Source: an uncultured Actinomycetes bacterium
GTDB lineage: Bacteria > Actinomycetota > Acidimicrobiia > Acidimicrobiales > RAAP-2
Direction: 5' to 3'
Length of the DNA: 59,299 bases
NCBI GenBank assembly: GCA_903893745.1
Contig: CAITNF010000003.1
Span: 1-59,299, forward strand
A model generated the notes under the pieces. That model did not search any database. It saw only the letters and a program-made list of their open reading frames with translations, and had not been told where the DNA came from. The translations under genes and the position numbers were made by a program. This document shows, in pieces, positions 33,205-41,849 of the stretch (the first letter of the stretch is position 1; each line of letters begins with the position of its first letter).

Positions 33205-33983
33205 TGACTGACGTATCAATGCGAATCTGGCGTGGTGACGCCACCGGTGGCGGCTTTCAGACGTACACCATCAGTCAGAACGAGGGTGAGGTCGTCCTCG
33301 ACGTCATTCACCGGATTCAGGCCACCGAGGCCCCCGACCTGGCCTGTCGCTGGAACTGCAAGGCCGGCAAGTGCGGCTCGTGCTCCGTGGAGATCAACGG
33401 CAAGCCCCGACTCATGTGCATGACCCGAATGGACCAACTTCCCGAAGGTCCCGTCACCGTCACGCCAATGAAGGCCTTTCCCATCATCCGGGACCTGGTC
33501 ACCGACGTCTCATTCAACTACGCCATGGCGGAGAAAATACCGGCCCTCTTGCCCCCGCCCATGCCGGTGGGTGGCTATCGAATGTTCCAAGCCGACGTCG
33601 AACGTGGTCAGGAATTTCGAAAGTGCATCGAGTGCTTCATGTGCCAAGACGTCTGTCACGTCATTCGCGACCACGAGGAGAACAAGGCCCACTACGCCGG
33701 TCCGCGTTTCTTCATCCGCGTCGCCGAACTCGAAATGCACCCGCTCGACACCAACGACCGTCGCGAATTCGTTCGTGACGAGATGGGTCTGGGCTACTGC
33801 AACATCACCAAGTGCTGCACCGAGGTCTGCCCCGAGCACATCCACATCACCGACAACGCAATTATTCCGCTGAAGGAGCGAGTGGTCGACGCGCACTACG
33901 ACCCCATTGCCTGGTTGGGCCGAAAGATCAAGCGACGCGTGATCACTTCGAGCGCCGACGCGGCCGTGCAGCCCGCACCCTAG
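33204..33983 (+). CDS. sdhB: Succinate dehydrogenase iron-sulfur subunit
   Basis: 259 residues. The [2Fe-2S] ligands are in CRWNCKAGKCGSCSV (first Cys cluster, about residues 48-62). The [4Fe-4S] and [3Fe-4S] ligands are in CIECFMCQDVCH and CNITKCCTEVCPEH. The N-terminus MRIWRGDATGGGFQTY matches the Sdh1-type iron-sulfur subunit. Passes electrons from the flavin to the membrane subunit. Confidence 0.96.
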   Translation: MTDVSMRIWRGDATGGGFQTYTISQNEGEVVLDVIHRIQATEAPDLACRWNCKAGKCGSCSVEINGKPRLMCMTRMDQLPEGPVTVTPMKAFPIIRDLVTDVSFNYAMAEKIPALLPPPMPVGGYRMFQADVERGQEFRKCIECFMCQDVCHVIRDHEENKAHYAGPRFFIRVAELEMHPLDTNDRREFVRDEMGLGYCNITKCCTEVCPEHIHITDNAIIPLKERVVDAHYDPIAWLGRKIKRRVITSSADAAVQPAP

Positions 33984-33986
33984 TTA

Positions 33987-34355
33987 GTGGCCTCATTCCT
34001 CTCGGACGAGTGGTTTAGCGAACTCAACGCGACCCTCGCCGCGGCGGGGCCACCACCGTTAGGCCAAGCGGCAATTGCGCGAATCGTCTTCGTCTTTGAC
34101 GCGGCTCCCACTTCCACTCCGCACGCGCTGACTTTTACACTCGAACCCGAACGCGCGAGTGTCGATGCCGGGGACCACTTAATGGCCGACACCGTGATCC
34201 GTCTGCCCTACGACGACGCCCTCGACCTCGTGGGTGGCTCACGCGATAGCGCCGCCGCACTGCGCGAAGGTCGTATCAAAATTCGTGGCGAGGTGAGTAC
34301 CGTGACGGCACTGCTGACCTGGCTTCAGCAGGCCCACCCGCAGCGCGCGAGCTAA
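33987..34355 (+). CDS. SCP2-like sterol/lipid-carrier domain protein
   Basis: 122 residues, a single SCP2-type domain. It has RIVFVFD, an acidic beta segment, DTVIRLPYDDALDLVGGSRDSAAALREGRIKIRGE and a C-terminal helix. SCP2 proteins bind hydrophobic ligands such as acyl-CoA; the ligand here is not known. GTG 33987 is 3 nt after the sdhB stop, so it is probably the fourth gene of the sdh operon. Confidence 0.75.
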   Translation: MASFLSDEWFSELNATLAAAGPPPLGQAAIARIVFVFDAAPTSTPHALTFTLEPERASVDAGDHLMADTVIRLPYDDALDLVGGSRDSAAALREGRIKIRGEVSTVTALLTWLQQAHPQRAS

Positions 34356-34360
34356 GTCTC

Positions 34361-35164
34361 GTGGACCTCGCCCTACTCGAAGACGACCAAAATGAGCCGG
34401 GCGTCATTGAAGCGCACATGTTTCACCCCGTCAACGTCGACGTGCCCAAAGTTGCGGTGCTCTGTTTCTTTAATGATCTGCTTGCGCAACTCGTCGAGCG
34501 TGGTGCACTGGAGCAGATTTACACTCTGCGCAGCGAGATTGGCAGTAATCCGGTCTACCGCTACGACACCCCCGACGGAGCCGTTACGGTGGTGCACCCC
34601 GGTGTCGGGGCCCCACTCGCGGCCGGCTTCACCGAAGAGGTGGCCGCCCTCGGCGTGACGACGTTGGTCGCTTGTGGGGGCGCGGGGGCGCTCGCGGACG
34701 ACCTCGCTCTCGGTCGGGTCATGGTGGTCGCTTCGGCCCTGCGTGACGAGGGCACGAGCTTTCACTACGCTCCCCCGAGCCGCATTATCGATGCCGACCC
34801 GCTGGGGGTGCGCGTGCTCGAAGCGACCCTGCGTGAGCAGAACGTCGACTACTTCGTGGGCCGGGTCTGGACGACCGACGCCTACCTTCGCGAAACTCGA
34901 AGTCGGGTCCAACGACGAATCGATGAGCACTGCGCCATGGTCGACATGGAGTCATCCGCATTTATCGCCGTGGCGCGCTACCGCCAACTGCGCTTTGCTC
35001 AACTGCTCTACGCCGGAGACTCCCTCGCGGGCGTCACCTGGGACTCACGCCAATGGACCAGCGCCCGTGACGTGCGCGAACAGCTCTTTGACGTTGCGGT
35101 CCGAGCCGCCCTGGCCCTGCACCACGCCCATCCTTCGGTCGCTGACGCGACACCCGCTCCTTAG
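34361..35164 (+). CDS. Nucleoside phosphorylase (uridine phosphorylase-like)
   Basis: 267 residues. The phosphorylase fold is seen in GVGAPLAAGFTEEVAALGVTTLV, CGGAGALA, and the nucleoside-binding VDMESSAF near residue 195. Phosphorolysis of a purine or pyrimidine nucleoside is expected; the base cannot be assigned. GTG 34361, 5 nt after the SCP2-like gene. Its TAG stop overlaps the TAA of the convergent peptidase gene in the shared TTAG at 35161-35164. Confidence 0.85.
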   Translation: MDLALLEDDQNEPGVIEAHMFHPVNVDVPKVAVLCFFNDLLAQLVERGALEQIYTLRSEIGSNPVYRYDTPDGAVTVVHPGVGAPLAAGFTEEVAALGVTTLVACGGAGALADDLALGRVMVVASALRDEGTSFHYAPPSRIIDADPLGVRVLEATLREQNVDYFVGRVWTTDAYLRETRSRVQRRIDEHCAMVDMESSAFIAVARYRQLRFAQLLYAGDSLAGVTWDSRQWTSARDVREQLFDVAVRAALALHHAHPSVADATPAP

Positions 35165-37236
35165 TTCGTAAACCAGTAGCGGGTGTAGTCAGTAGCCAAC
35201 TGGCTGAAGTTAAGTATGCCCAAACCGGTGGCCGGGTTAAAGAGTGTCCCCGCAGTGCCGGTGTAGAAGTCGTTATCGTTCGACGTGCTGGCACTCGACA
35301 ACGGCGTGAGCGGCGAGTGTGGCCCGCGCGCCAGTGAGTACAGGGCCGGATTCCACAGACCGACCCGGTGTCCCACGGCCGACGCGAGTACGGCGGTCGC
35401 CCCCGCGAACTGGGGAGCGACGAAGCTCGTCCCACCGTAGCCACCCTGCAGGGCCGGTAACGGCACGGCGGCGGTGAGGGCCGACGGCTCATAGACCAGG
35501 TACCCCGTCAACGGATCGGCATTGGCCGAAAGGTCGGGAGTGGCGCGAGTCGAGGGTGCGCGGTGCGAGCTGGGCGTGGGCGCTGGATTGAAGTTCCAGT
35601 CGGTCGGGAAGTACAGACCGTACGCCGATACGAAAGTTTTCGGCGTCAGATACTGCACGGACGTGTACGTCGAGATGCCCGAGACGCCACTCTGGTACGA
35701 GGGCTGCGGTTCAAAGGCGCTGTAGCCACCGCCACCGCCCGCCAGGAACAATTCAAACAGCGTGGCCGGGTCGACGGGACTCAATGGGTTCGCGCTCGAG
35801 AGCGCACTCGACAGGTAGTCCCAGCCCCACGCCCGCTCACTCGTCACGTTGATGTTGGCGCTGTTGTCCAATAACCCTGGAATCGCCACCGTCGAAGACC
35901 ACGGCAGGGTGGTACCACCGGCCGCCGTCACGTAGGGGCTGTCCGAGGGGTTGTCGATCGACAGATTGGTTGAACCCAGATCAGCTGACGCGTCATAGGC
36001 TCCCGCGTCGCCCGAGGCCACGAAGGTGGACTGACCCTGGGCGGCTAGCTCGAGGAAGACCTCATCAAACGCGGCCGCGTAGCCTGGTGACTCATAGCCA
36101 GCATTGATACTGGCCTGTAATATGGTCTCCGACGATCCCCAGCTGGCCGAGACACTGTCGGCCACGTTCTCACTCGCCGCCGCGAAAAATGCATCCACGA
36201 AACCGTTATCAGTATTGGGAGCCTGATAGACCACGACGTTGGCGCCCGGCGCCACACCACCGGACTGTTCCACGTCGAGGTCCGTCTCACCAGTGCCGCT
36301 GGCGTCGTCTGGGGCGCCGGGACCACCGTCAATGTTCTTGACGGTCACCCGGTCGTGGTTCGAGTACAAGTGCAGGTAGTGCTGCCAGAAGTACTCGGGC
36401 GCACCCGGGTCGAGCGCGGCGAGCGTCACGATGCCGATAGTGCGGCCTTGGCCAACTTTGTTCTGCTGGTAGAGCGCATTCATTGAGTAGTGCTGCGCGA
36501 AGTTCGCCGGTGTGTTGCAGTCTTGCGGGAAGTCCGTAAGCGCCACGCAGTCAATTGAATTGGAGTGCTGTGGCGTGGCGGCCGACGTTACCGTGGCGGC
36601 CGACGTTGCCGTGGCGCTGCGCGGTGCGTGACGAACGTGATCAACAAAGGGCGCGTAAGTCGACAGACCCAATACAGCGGTGACGTACTTGGCAATACGG
36701 TACGGCAAGCGGACGCCACTCGTCGCCGAGCGCACCGTCTGAGCCGGCGTGGCCAGGATTCCTGCGCTACCCGGCCGTGCGGGCACGTGGAAGAGCTGCT
36801 GACTCACGCCGAGCGCTCTGTTGAACTCGCCAATGTTGCCACTCGCCACCACGTCAACGTTGCCCGGATAGACGGTGGTCGTAATACCAAAACCCGAGAG
36901 GTACGTCTGCAGTTGGGCAATATTGTCAGCGCTTTGACCGTACTGCGCGGCAAACTGATTCACACTCAGAAAACTTTTAAGTCCTTGACTCACTGATGAG
37001 CGCAGTTGATACTGATTTTGCTCTTGCAAAATGAACGAGACGGTTTCGGCGTCGGTCGGAGCAGTCGTGCCGGCCGGTGTGACCCCGGCCATGGTGGCGA
37101 CGTTGACGTCACCGGGCACGGCGACCATCGTGTTCGGACCAGGGGTGGCGCCAGTTGCTTCGCTGGCCAAGGGCAGCGCGACGGCCCCCAAGAGACTTAG
37201 AGCGGCCACGGTACGAATCGAGAACCTGCGAGTCAT
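35161..37236 (-). CDS. Secreted S53 (sedolisin/kumamolisin) serine peptidase
   Basis: 691 residues. ATG 37236 has GGGAGGAAAG upstream and begins a signal peptide (about 1-29). A pro-kumamolisin activation domain (about 55-190) is followed by a Ser/Ala/Thr linker and the catalytic domain. The S53 catalytic set is in place at the right spacing: Glu317 and Asp321 (in GETDLDVEQSGG), oxyanion Asp410 (ASGD) and nucleophile Ser604 (GGTSFVAPQ). The calcium loop is NDNDFYTGTAG near 653. Sedolisins are active at acid pH after self-cleavage of the propeptide. Probably for external protein use. Confidence 0.94.
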   Translation of the reverse strand: MTRRFSIRTVAALSLLGAVALPLASEATGATPGPNTMVAVPGDVNVATMAGVTPAGTTAPTDAETVSFILQEQNQYQLRSSVSQGLKSFLSVNQFAAQYGQSADNIAQLQTYLSGFGITTTVYPGNVDVVASGNIGEFNRALGVSQQLFHVPARPGSAGILATPAQTVRSATSGVRLPYRIAKYVTAVLGLSTYAPFVDHVRHAPRSATATSAATVTSAATPQHSNSIDCVALTDFPQDCNTPANFAQHYSMNALYQQNKVGQGRTIGIVTLAALDPGAPEYFWQHYLHLYSNHDRVTVKNIDGGPGAPDDASGTGETDLDVEQSGGVAPGANVVVYQAPNTDNGFVDAFFAAASENVADSVSASWGSSETILQASINAGYESPGYAAAFDEVFLELAAQGQSTFVASGDAGAYDASADLGSTNLSIDNPSDSPYVTAAGGTTLPWSSTVAIPGLLDNSANINVTSERAWGWDYLSSALSSANPLSPVDPATLFELFLAGGGGGYSAFEPQPSYQSGVSGISTYTSVQYLTPKTFVSAYGLYFPTDWNFNPAPTPSSHRAPSTRATPDLSANADPLTGYLVYEPSALTAAVPLPALQGGYGGTSFVAPQFAGATAVLASAVGHRVGLWNPALYSLARGPHSPLTPLSSASTSNDNDFYTGTAGTLFNPATGLGILNFSQLATDYTRYWFTN
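36575..36610 (-). repeat. Two 18-bp tandem units in the peptidase linker
   Basis: 36575-36592 and 36593-36610 differ by one base. In the peptidase they encode the 6-residue repeat TSAAT(V/P) in the flexible linker between propeptide and catalytic domain, a place where length change would be tolerated. Confidence 0.7.
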
Positions 37237-37423
37237 GCTTTCCTCCCTGATGACACTCGGTGTGCCAACAAAATTTGCACCGCCCAGTACTTGGAGAGGT
37301 CCAGGAATTAACCGTAGGGCCCGAGTGGTCTCGTTGTCAATCAGCACTTTGCCAAGCGCGGCCCCGCCAATGCTCGCAGGATTAATTCGTACAGCCCAGG
37401 CGTAGGCAAGGAGCCCTCACCCC

Positions 37424-37437
37424 GGGCGTTCTCGCCC
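37424..37437 (-). terminator. Short GC hairpin directly after mdh
   Basis: GGGCG-AGAA-CGCCC on the minus strand begins at the base after the mdh stop codon. The stem is only 5 bp and no T tract follows, so termination is uncertain. The 201-bp gap up to the S53 peptidase start (37237-37437) holds no gene I can support. Confidence 0.3.
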
Positions 37438-38427
37438 TTAGATCAGCCCGAGCTTCTTCACTTCGTCACGTTCTGCGAGCAGTTCGTCCGCGGTGATTTT
37501 GATCTTTTCCTGAGCGAACTCGCCGAGGTTGAAGCCCTCTTTGACCTTCCACGCACCCTGACCATCGGCCTGAATTGGGAAGCCGAAGGTGAGACCCTCG
37601 GGCATTGCGTACTCGCCGTTACTCGTCACGCCTACCGACACGCAGTCATCACTGGCGGTAGGAGTGGTGAGACTCACCACGGTGTCAATCGCGGCGTTGG
37701 CGGCTGAGGCGGCCGAACTTGCTCCGCGCGCCTCGATGACCGCGGCGCCACGCTTTTGCACCGTAGTAATGAACGTGTCACGCAACCAGGCCTCGTCAGT
37801 TATGACCTCGGGTACGAGTCGTCCGTCGACGGTCGCGTTGGTGAAGTCGGGGAACTGGGTGGCCGAGTGATTACCCCAGATGGCGAGGTTCTTCACGCCC
37901 TTCACGCCCACGCCCGCCCGTTTGGCGAGCTGGGTCTCGGCGCGATTTTGGTCCAGACGCGTCATGGCGAACCAGCGATCGGCGGGCACTTCGGGCGCGT
38001 TCGAGCGCGCGATCAAACAGTTGGTATTACAGGGATTACCCACGACCAGCACGCGGACGTCACTGGCGGCGTTGGCCGCAATGGCGCGACCCTGAGGCTG
38101 GAAGATTCCCCCGTTGACGTTCAATAGGTCACCGCGCTCCATGCCGGCCTTTCGCGGGATTGACCCCACGAGCAGGGCCCACGACGTATTGGTGAACGCG
38201 ACGTCGAGGTTGCTGGTCGCCTCAATGCCCTCGAGCAAGGGGAAGGCGCAGTCGTCAAGTTCCATCACGACGCCCTCGAGCGACTTCATGGCGGGCTCAA
38301 TCTCGAGCAAGCGCAACACGATCGGGGTGTTGGGGCCCAGCAGTTGTCCCGACGCGATGCGAAACAGTAACTGGTAACCAATTTGGCCGGCAGCGCCGGT
38401 GACGGTGACGTGGACGGGGGTGGTCAT
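37438..38427 (-). CDS. mdh: Malate dehydrogenase
   Basis: 329 residues. NAD-binding [17 protein letters not shown], substrate Arg segments ([29 protein letters not shown]), [10 protein letters not shown] and the catalytic His in [11 protein letters not shown] place it in the cytosolic-type MDH group 2. Interconverts malate and oxaloacetate. CCAAAGGAGC precedes ATG 38427, 24 nt after the icd stop, so icd-mdh is a likely operon. Confidence 0.97.
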   Translation of the reverse strand: MTTPVHVTVTGAAGQIGYQLLFRIASGQLLGPNTPIVLRLLEIEPAMKSLEGVVMELDDCAFPLLEGIEATSNLDVAFTNTSWALLVGSIPRKAGMERGDLLNVNGGIFQPQGRAIAANAASDVRVLVVGNPCNTNCLIARSNAPEVPADRWFAMTRLDQNRAETQLAKRAGVGVKGVKNLAIWGNHSATQFPDFTNATVDGRLVPEVITDEAWLRDTFITTVQKRGAAVIEARGASSAASAANAAIDTVVSLTTPTASDDCVSVGVTSNGEYAMPEGLTFGFPIQADGQGAWKVKEGFNLGEFAQEKIKITADELLAERDEVKKLGLI

Positions 38428-38451
38428 GATGCTCCTTTGGGGGGTGGGGGT

Positions 38452-39648
38452 TTAGAGGTGGTCGACGATGGCAGCGGCGAACTCGGAACACTTCACTTCG
38501 GTCGCCCCTTGCATCTGGCGAGCGAAGTCGTAGGTGACGACCTTGTCGGCAATCGTTGCTTCGAGCGCGCGCACGATGTCGTTCGCTGCATCCGTCCAGC
38601 CGAGGTGCTCAAACATCAACACGCCCGACAGCAGTACCGAGCCCGGGTTGACCTTGTCTTGGCCGGCGTACTTCGGAGCAGTGCCGTGGGTGGCCTCAAA
38701 GATGCCGTGACCGGTCACGTAGTTGATGTTGGCGCCCGGCGCGATACCAATACCACCGACTTGAGCCGCCAGCGCGTCCGAGAGGTAGTCCCCGTTCAGG
38801 TTCATCGTGGCAATCACGCTGAACTCGGACGGGCGGGTCAACACCTGCTGGAGCGTGATGTCGGCAATGGCGTCTTTCACGAGGAGCTTGCCCTCGGGCT
38901 TGCCGCCACAGTCGTCCCAGCCAACGGCCACGTCAGCGAACTCATCTTTGACTAGTTGGTAGCCGTACTTCATGAAGGCACCTTCGGTGAACTTCATGAT
39001 GTTGCCCTTATGGACAATCGTGACCGACTCACGGTGGTGATCGAGCGCGTACTTGATTGACGCACGAATCAAACGCTCCGAACCTTCCTTCGAGATGGGC
39101 TTAATACCAATGCCGCTCATTGGACGAATCTCCCAGCCAAAGTTCTCCATGAGGTAGGTGCGTAGCTTCTCCGCCTCGGGCGTTCCCGCTTCAACTTCCA
39201 TGCCCGAGTAAACGTCTTCGGTGTTTTCGCGAAAGATCACCATGTCCACGAGTTCGGGGTGCTTTACCGGTGAGGGCACGCCCTGAAACCAGCGAACGGG
39301 TCGCAGGCAAACGTAGAGATCAAGGATCTGGCGCAGCGCCACGTTCAAGGAACGAAAGCCCCCGCCGATTGGGGTCGTCAGGGGACCCTTGATGCCAATG
39401 AGGTACTCACGAAAGTCGGTAATGGTCTGGTCGGGCAGCCAGTCGCCGGTCTCGTCAAAGGCCTTCTGGCCCGCGAGTACTTCTTTCCATTCAATATTCT
39501 TGCCGTGCTTTTTTGCGGCCGCGTCGAGCACCAACTTGGCCGCGGGCCAGATGTCGACGCCGATGCCGTCGCCTTCGATGAAGGGGATAATGGGGTTGTC
39601 AGGAACGTTCAAGACGCCAGCGGCGCTCATTGTGATTTTTTCAGCCAT
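38452..39648 (-). CDS. icd: Isocitrate dehydrogenase (NADP)
   Basis: 398 residues from ATG 39648; MSAAG at 39627 is an alternative start. [16 protein letters not shown], the substrate loop RSLNVALRQ (with the Ser phosphorylated in the E. coli enzyme), [12 protein letters not shown], and [16 protein letters not shown] are conserved. The Lys-Tyr of HGTAPKYAG predicts NADP specificity. It makes 2-oxoglutarate, CO2 and NADPH. A 111-bp gap separates it from metF, so it may have its own promoter. Confidence 0.97.
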   Translation of the reverse strand: MAEKITMSAAGVLNVPDNPIIPFIEGDGIGVDIWPAAKLVLDAAAKKHGKNIEWKEVLAGQKAFDETGDWLPDQTITDFREYLIGIKGPLTTPIGGGFRSLNVALRQILDLYVCLRPVRWFQGVPSPVKHPELVDMVIFRENTEDVYSGMEVEAGTPEAEKLRTYLMENFGWEIRPMSGIGIKPISKEGSERLIRASIKYALDHHRESVTIVHKGNIMKFTEGAFMKYGYQLVKDEFADVAVGWDDCGGKPEGKLLVKDAIADITLQQVLTRPSEFSVIATMNLNGDYLSDALAAQVGGIGIAPGANINYVTGHGIFEATHGTAPKYAGQDKVNPGSVLLSGVLMFEHLGWTDAANDIVRALEATIADKVVTYDFARQMQGATEVKCSEFAAAIVDHL

Positions 39649-39759
39649 GGACCCAATCCTACGAGATTTTTGATGGGTCAATTTTGGGTACAAAGTCCTG
39701 GCGACGAAGTACACGTGACCCTGAATTATTTTTTGGCGCTGGCTCGCCCGCCCCACTCT

Positions 39760-40611
39760 CTAGCCAAAGAGCGCGTGGTGTAACTCTCGGGTGGCCGTCG
39801 AACGATTCAACGTGTAGAAGTGCAGACCCGGCGTCCCGGCTCCCAGCAGCTCCTCACAGAGCGTGCGAGCCGCCGCAATGCCTTCGGCCCGAACCGCCGC
39901 GGGCCCACCCTTGAGCGACGCCGCTTCGAGTCGAGCGGCCAGTGAGGCGGGCACCGCCGCCCCCATGGCGGCCATGCGCGAAATCCCCGACAACGTCGTG
40001 ACCGGCATAATGCCGGGCAGCACGGGCTTGGTCACGCCGAGCGCGTCGAGGTCATCAACCAGACGAGCCCACTCGTGCAGTTCGAAAAAGAACTGGGTGA
40101 CCGCGAAGTCGGCGAGCCGTAGTTTCGCCGCGAGGTGGCGTCGATCGGTCGCAAGGTCGCGAGACCGGGGATGACCGAGCGGATGGGCCGCGACGCCAAT
40201 CGCGAACTGGCCAACCTCGCGAGCGAGTTCCACGAGGTCAATCGCGTGGTCAAACTCTGACGTGACGAGCGAAGGGTCTTCGGGGACGTCACCGCCGAGC
40301 GCCATAACGTTCTCCACGCCCGCGCCTTGGTAGCGCATGAGCACGTCACGCATTTCGTCGCGACGGTGACCAACACAGATCAAGTGCGCCATGGCCGTCA
40401 GCTGACCCGCGTGCTCAATCGCGCTCACCAGATCGAAAGTGCGCTGACGTGACTCGGGCCCCCCGCGATACGTGACCGAAACGAATGAGGGGTGCAGGGG
40501 TTCGAGCTCGCTCAGCGTGGTGTCGAGGACCCGTCGTTCTTCATCGGACTTAGGGGGGAAGAATTCAAACGATCGCGTGACGCCCGACGCTAACAGCGTG
40601 TCAATACGCAC
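39760..40611 (-). CDS. metF: Methylenetetrahydrofolate reductase
   Basis: 283 residues, FAD-containing TIM barrel. The family opening SFEFFPPKSDEE with the catalytic Glu, then AHLICVGH, NVMALGGD and a C-terminal LPGIMPVTT are present. Reduces 5,10-methylene-THF to 5-methyl-THF for methionine synthesis. GTG 40611. Last gene of a one-carbon cluster on the minus strand. Confidence 0.95.
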   Translation of the reverse strand: MRIDTLLASGVTRSFEFFPPKSDEERRVLDTTLSELEPLHPSFVSVTYRGGPESRQRTFDLVSAIEHAGQLTAMAHLICVGHRRDEMRDVLMRYQGAGVENVMALGGDVPEDPSLVTSEFDHAIDLVELAREVGQFAIGVAAHPLGHPRSRDLATDRRHLAAKLRLADFAVTQFFFELHEWARLVDDLDALGVTKPVLPGIMPVTTLSGISRMAAMGAAVPASLAARLEAASLKGGPAAVRAEGIAAARTLCEELLGAGTPGLHFYTLNRSTATRELHHALFG

Positions 40612-40614
40612 GAG

Positions 40615-40989
40615 TTAGTTGGCGCGGCCAAAGTCGTCTTCGAGCCGCACAATGTCGTCCTCGCCAAAGTACGAACCGTGCTGCACTTCAACGAGCACGA
40701 TGGGGACGCTTCCGCGATTCTCACACCGGTGCGCTTGGCCGATCTCAATATCAATACTGTCGCCCGGATCGAGTTCGTACTCCATGTTGTCGAGAATGAC
40801 CGTCGCGTGGCCACTCACCACGAACCAGTGCTCGGCGCGCTTGGCGTGCTGTTGGTAACTCAGCCGCTTACCGGGCTCGACCACGATGCGCTTGACCTTG
40901 TGGTCAAACATCTCCTCGTCGAGCACCGTGAAGCTGCCCCACGGTCGTTCGTCGTATTCACGACCCTTGTCGTCGGTACTCGTAGTCAT
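40615..40989 (-). CDS. Cupin, mannose-6-phosphate isomerase type II-like
   Basis: 124 residues, single cupin barrel. [35 protein letters not shown] (metal-binding His and Glu), and GQAHRCEN match the C-terminal isomerase domain of bifunctional PMI/GMP proteins. As a stand-alone domain it may isomerise mannose 6-phosphate or a related sugar. ATG overlaps the folD stop (ATGA), and metF follows 3 nt after it. Confidence 0.85.
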   Translation of the reverse strand: MTTSTDDKGREYDERPWGSFTVLDEEMFDHKVKRIVVEPGKRLSYQQHAKRAEHWFVVSGHATVILDNMEYELDPGDSIDIEIGQAHRCENRGSVPIVLVEVQHGSYFGEDDIVRLEDDFGRAN

Positions 40990-41840
40990 CGCACCTTCTC
41001 CGCAGCCAGAACGGCATTGCGTAACAGCATTGCACGGGTCATGGGGCCCACGCCACCGATGCGTGGCGTGATCCAGCCCGCAATCTCGGCCACCTCGTCG
41101 GCCACGTCACTCAGTAGTTTGCGGCCCGACCAGCTCGTCCCCGCTCCCACTACGGCCGCCCCCGGGCGCACCATGTCGGGGGTCACCAGTCCAGCGACCC
41201 CGGCCGCGGCCACCACCACGTCGGCGGTGCGCGTCAGCGCCCCCATGTCACGCACGCCGGTGTGCACGACGCTCACCGCCGCGTTACAACCGGGTCGCTT
41301 CATCGCGAGCAACAGCGCGAGTGGTCGACCGATCGTGAGCCCGCGGCCAATGATGACCACGTGACGACCTTCCACGGGCACGTCGTGCGCGGCTAACAGT
41401 TCGACGATCCCCGCGGGCGTGCACGGCAGCGGTCCCGGCGCGCCCATCACGAGACGACCGAGGTTGGTCGGATGCAGACCGTCGACGTCCTTGGCGGGAT
41501 CGATGCGTAGCAGCACCTTCTCCTCATCGAGCCCCGCCGGCAGGGGCAACTGCACCAGAATTGCGTGCACGCGGCTGTCGGCGTTCAGTCGGTCGATTAC
41601 GGCCTCAACGTCGGCTTGGCTGGCCGTGGCGGGTAGGTGTTCGTGGAACGACGCAATCCCCACTTCGGCGCAGTCGGCGTGCTTCATCGCCACGTACTTC
41701 GCGCTCGGTCCATCCTCGCCCACGAGCACCGTGCCCAAACCGACCGGGCGACCTTGCGCCGCGAGTCGCGCGGCCCGATCGGCGAGTTCCATCCGGATGC
41801 GACCGGCCACGCGCTCGCCGTCAAGAAGTACTGCGCTCAT
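40986..41840 (-). CDS. folD: Bifunctional methylenetetrahydrofolate dehydrogenase/cyclohydrolase
   Basis: 284 residues. The [14 protein letters not shown] segment has the catalytic Lys. [29 protein letters not shown] and the NADP motif [17 protein letters not shown] are standard, although S in GRSxxVGxP is replaced by G/L here. Links 5,10-methylene-THF to 10-formyl-THF, the donor used by PurN and PurH encoded just upstream. GGAGACC precedes the ATG. Confidence 0.95.
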   Translation of the reverse strand: MSAVLLDGERVAGRIRMELADRAARLAAQGRPVGLGTVLVGEDGPSAKYVAMKHADCAEVGIASFHEHLPATASQADVEAVIDRLNADSRVHAILVQLPLPAGLDEEKVLLRIDPAKDVDGLHPTNLGRLVMGAPGPLPCTPAGIVELLAAHDVPVEGRHVVIIGRGLTIGRPLALLLAMKRPGCNAAVSVVHTGVRDMGALTRTADVVVAAAGVAGLVTPDMVRPGAAVVGAGTSWSGRKLLSDVADEVAEIAGWITPRIGGVGPMTRAMLLRNAVLAAEKVR

Positions 41841-41849
41841 GGTGGTCTC

